7,095 nucleotides of DNA from Fidelibacterota bacterium. Lineage in GTDB: Bacteria > Marinisomatota > Marinisomatia > Marinisomatales > TCS56. The notes below the pieces were generated by a model. The model searched no databases. It was not told where the DNA came from and saw only the letters and a program-made list of their open reading frames with translations. The position numbers were made by a program, and so were the translations under genes. This document shows, piece after piece, positions 6,846 through 7,095 of this stretch. The stretch spans positions 1 to 7,095 of the forward strand of contig DAOWAH010000079.1 of the NCBI GenBank assembly GCA_030634675.1, written 5' to 3'. The stretch's first letter is position 1; each line of letters opens with the position of its first letter.

Positions 6846-7095
6846 ATGAAGGGTAAAATTAAAAAACTGTTTCTGCTCAGCTTACTAACCGTGTTGGCGT
6901 TGATGTTTATTTATCCCTTTTTCTGGATGCTCGGTGGAACCCTGAAGCCCGAAGTTGAAGTGATGAATTTCAGTCCTTTCGGCAGTAGCTGGTCACTCGC
7001 TAGTTACCGAGCAATGCTGGGTAAAATTCCGCTTTTCCGGGCCTTGTTTAACAGTATAATTGTATCGGTTATTTCGACCTTAAGCGTTTTGGTAC
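6846..7095 (+). CDS. Carbohydrate ABC transporter permease, MalG/UgpE type (3'-truncated by window edge)
   Basis: The first 83 codons are present and the frame is still open at the window end. ATG 6846 follows the TAG of the previous permease directly, with a good ribosome site. The N-terminus is basic (MKGKIKK), followed by a membrane segment at ~8-28 and the family hallmark FIYPFFWMLGGTLKPEVEV, where an '[P]xxW...SLK' pattern is usual in MalG-type permeases. Next comes SWSLASYRAML, equivalent to the common 'xxtlenYxxxl', and the start of a second membrane segment (FNSIIVSVISTL). This is the partner of the upstream MalF-type subunit. The EAA loop lies beyond the window. The identification is secure from the N-terminal pattern plus operon position. 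Confidence 0.92.
   Translation, partial: MKGKIKKLFLLSLLTVLALMFIYPFFWMLGGTLKPEVEVMNFSPFGSSWSLASYRAMLGKIPLFRALFNSIIVSVISTLSVLV

Overview
This is a densely coding stretch with every gene on the + strand. It most likely comes from a Gram-negative bacterium of the Fibrobacterota-Chlorobiota-Bacteroidota (FCB) superphylum, probably outside the classical Bacteroidota (for example a Calditrichota/KSB1-like or Ignavibacteria-like lineage). Three things point there: a PorV/PorQ-family outer-membrane protein, a secreted protein ending in the QNFPNPFNP-type C-terminal domain used by the type IX secretion system (T9SS), and a MalEFG-type sugar ABC importer, which is unusual in typical Bacteroidota. The phylum assignment is inference.

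Layout. (1) Positions 1-701: the 3' part of a gene cut by the window edge, probably a periplasmic SurA/PpiC-like foldase. (2) 719-1753: a PorV/PorQ-family outer-membrane beta-barrel, tightly coupled to gene 1. (3) 1766-2794: an exported PIG-L/LmbE-type N-deacetylase in a visibly AT-richer stretch. (4) 2865-4577: a four-part secreted metallophosphoesterase (CBM20-like domain, purple-acid-phosphatase-type N-terminal domain, calcineurin-like phosphoesterase domain, T9SS sorting domain). (5) 4582-4674: a possible 30-residue ORF with a strong Shine-Dalgarno sequence, overlapping the start of the next gene. (6) 4643-5962, 5964-6845 and 6846-end: a sugar-binding lipoprotein and two MalF/MalG-type permeases with almost no spacing, clearly one operon. 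The ATPase subunit is not in the window.

How the genes fit together. The left half looks like cell-envelope assembly (foldase and PorV-like barrel) next to exported hydrolases. The phosphoesterase carries a tag that T9SS would recognise, and PorV proteins are known T9SS partners. The right half is a standard carbohydrate uptake cassette. A joint role, with surface hydrolases releasing sugars from phosphorylated or N-acetylated glycans for import, is possible but rests only on adjacency.

The window is essentially ordinary genome content. I see no CRISPR array, mobile element, tRNA, rRNA or defence-type cassette, and no convincing new multi-gene system. The best second looks are the small ORF at 4582-4674, the domain architecture and atypical metal site of the phosphoesterase, and the AT-rich deacetylase with its odd N-terminus. 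There is no gene-free stretch over 300 bases; the longest non-coding gap is about 70 bases (2795-2864).
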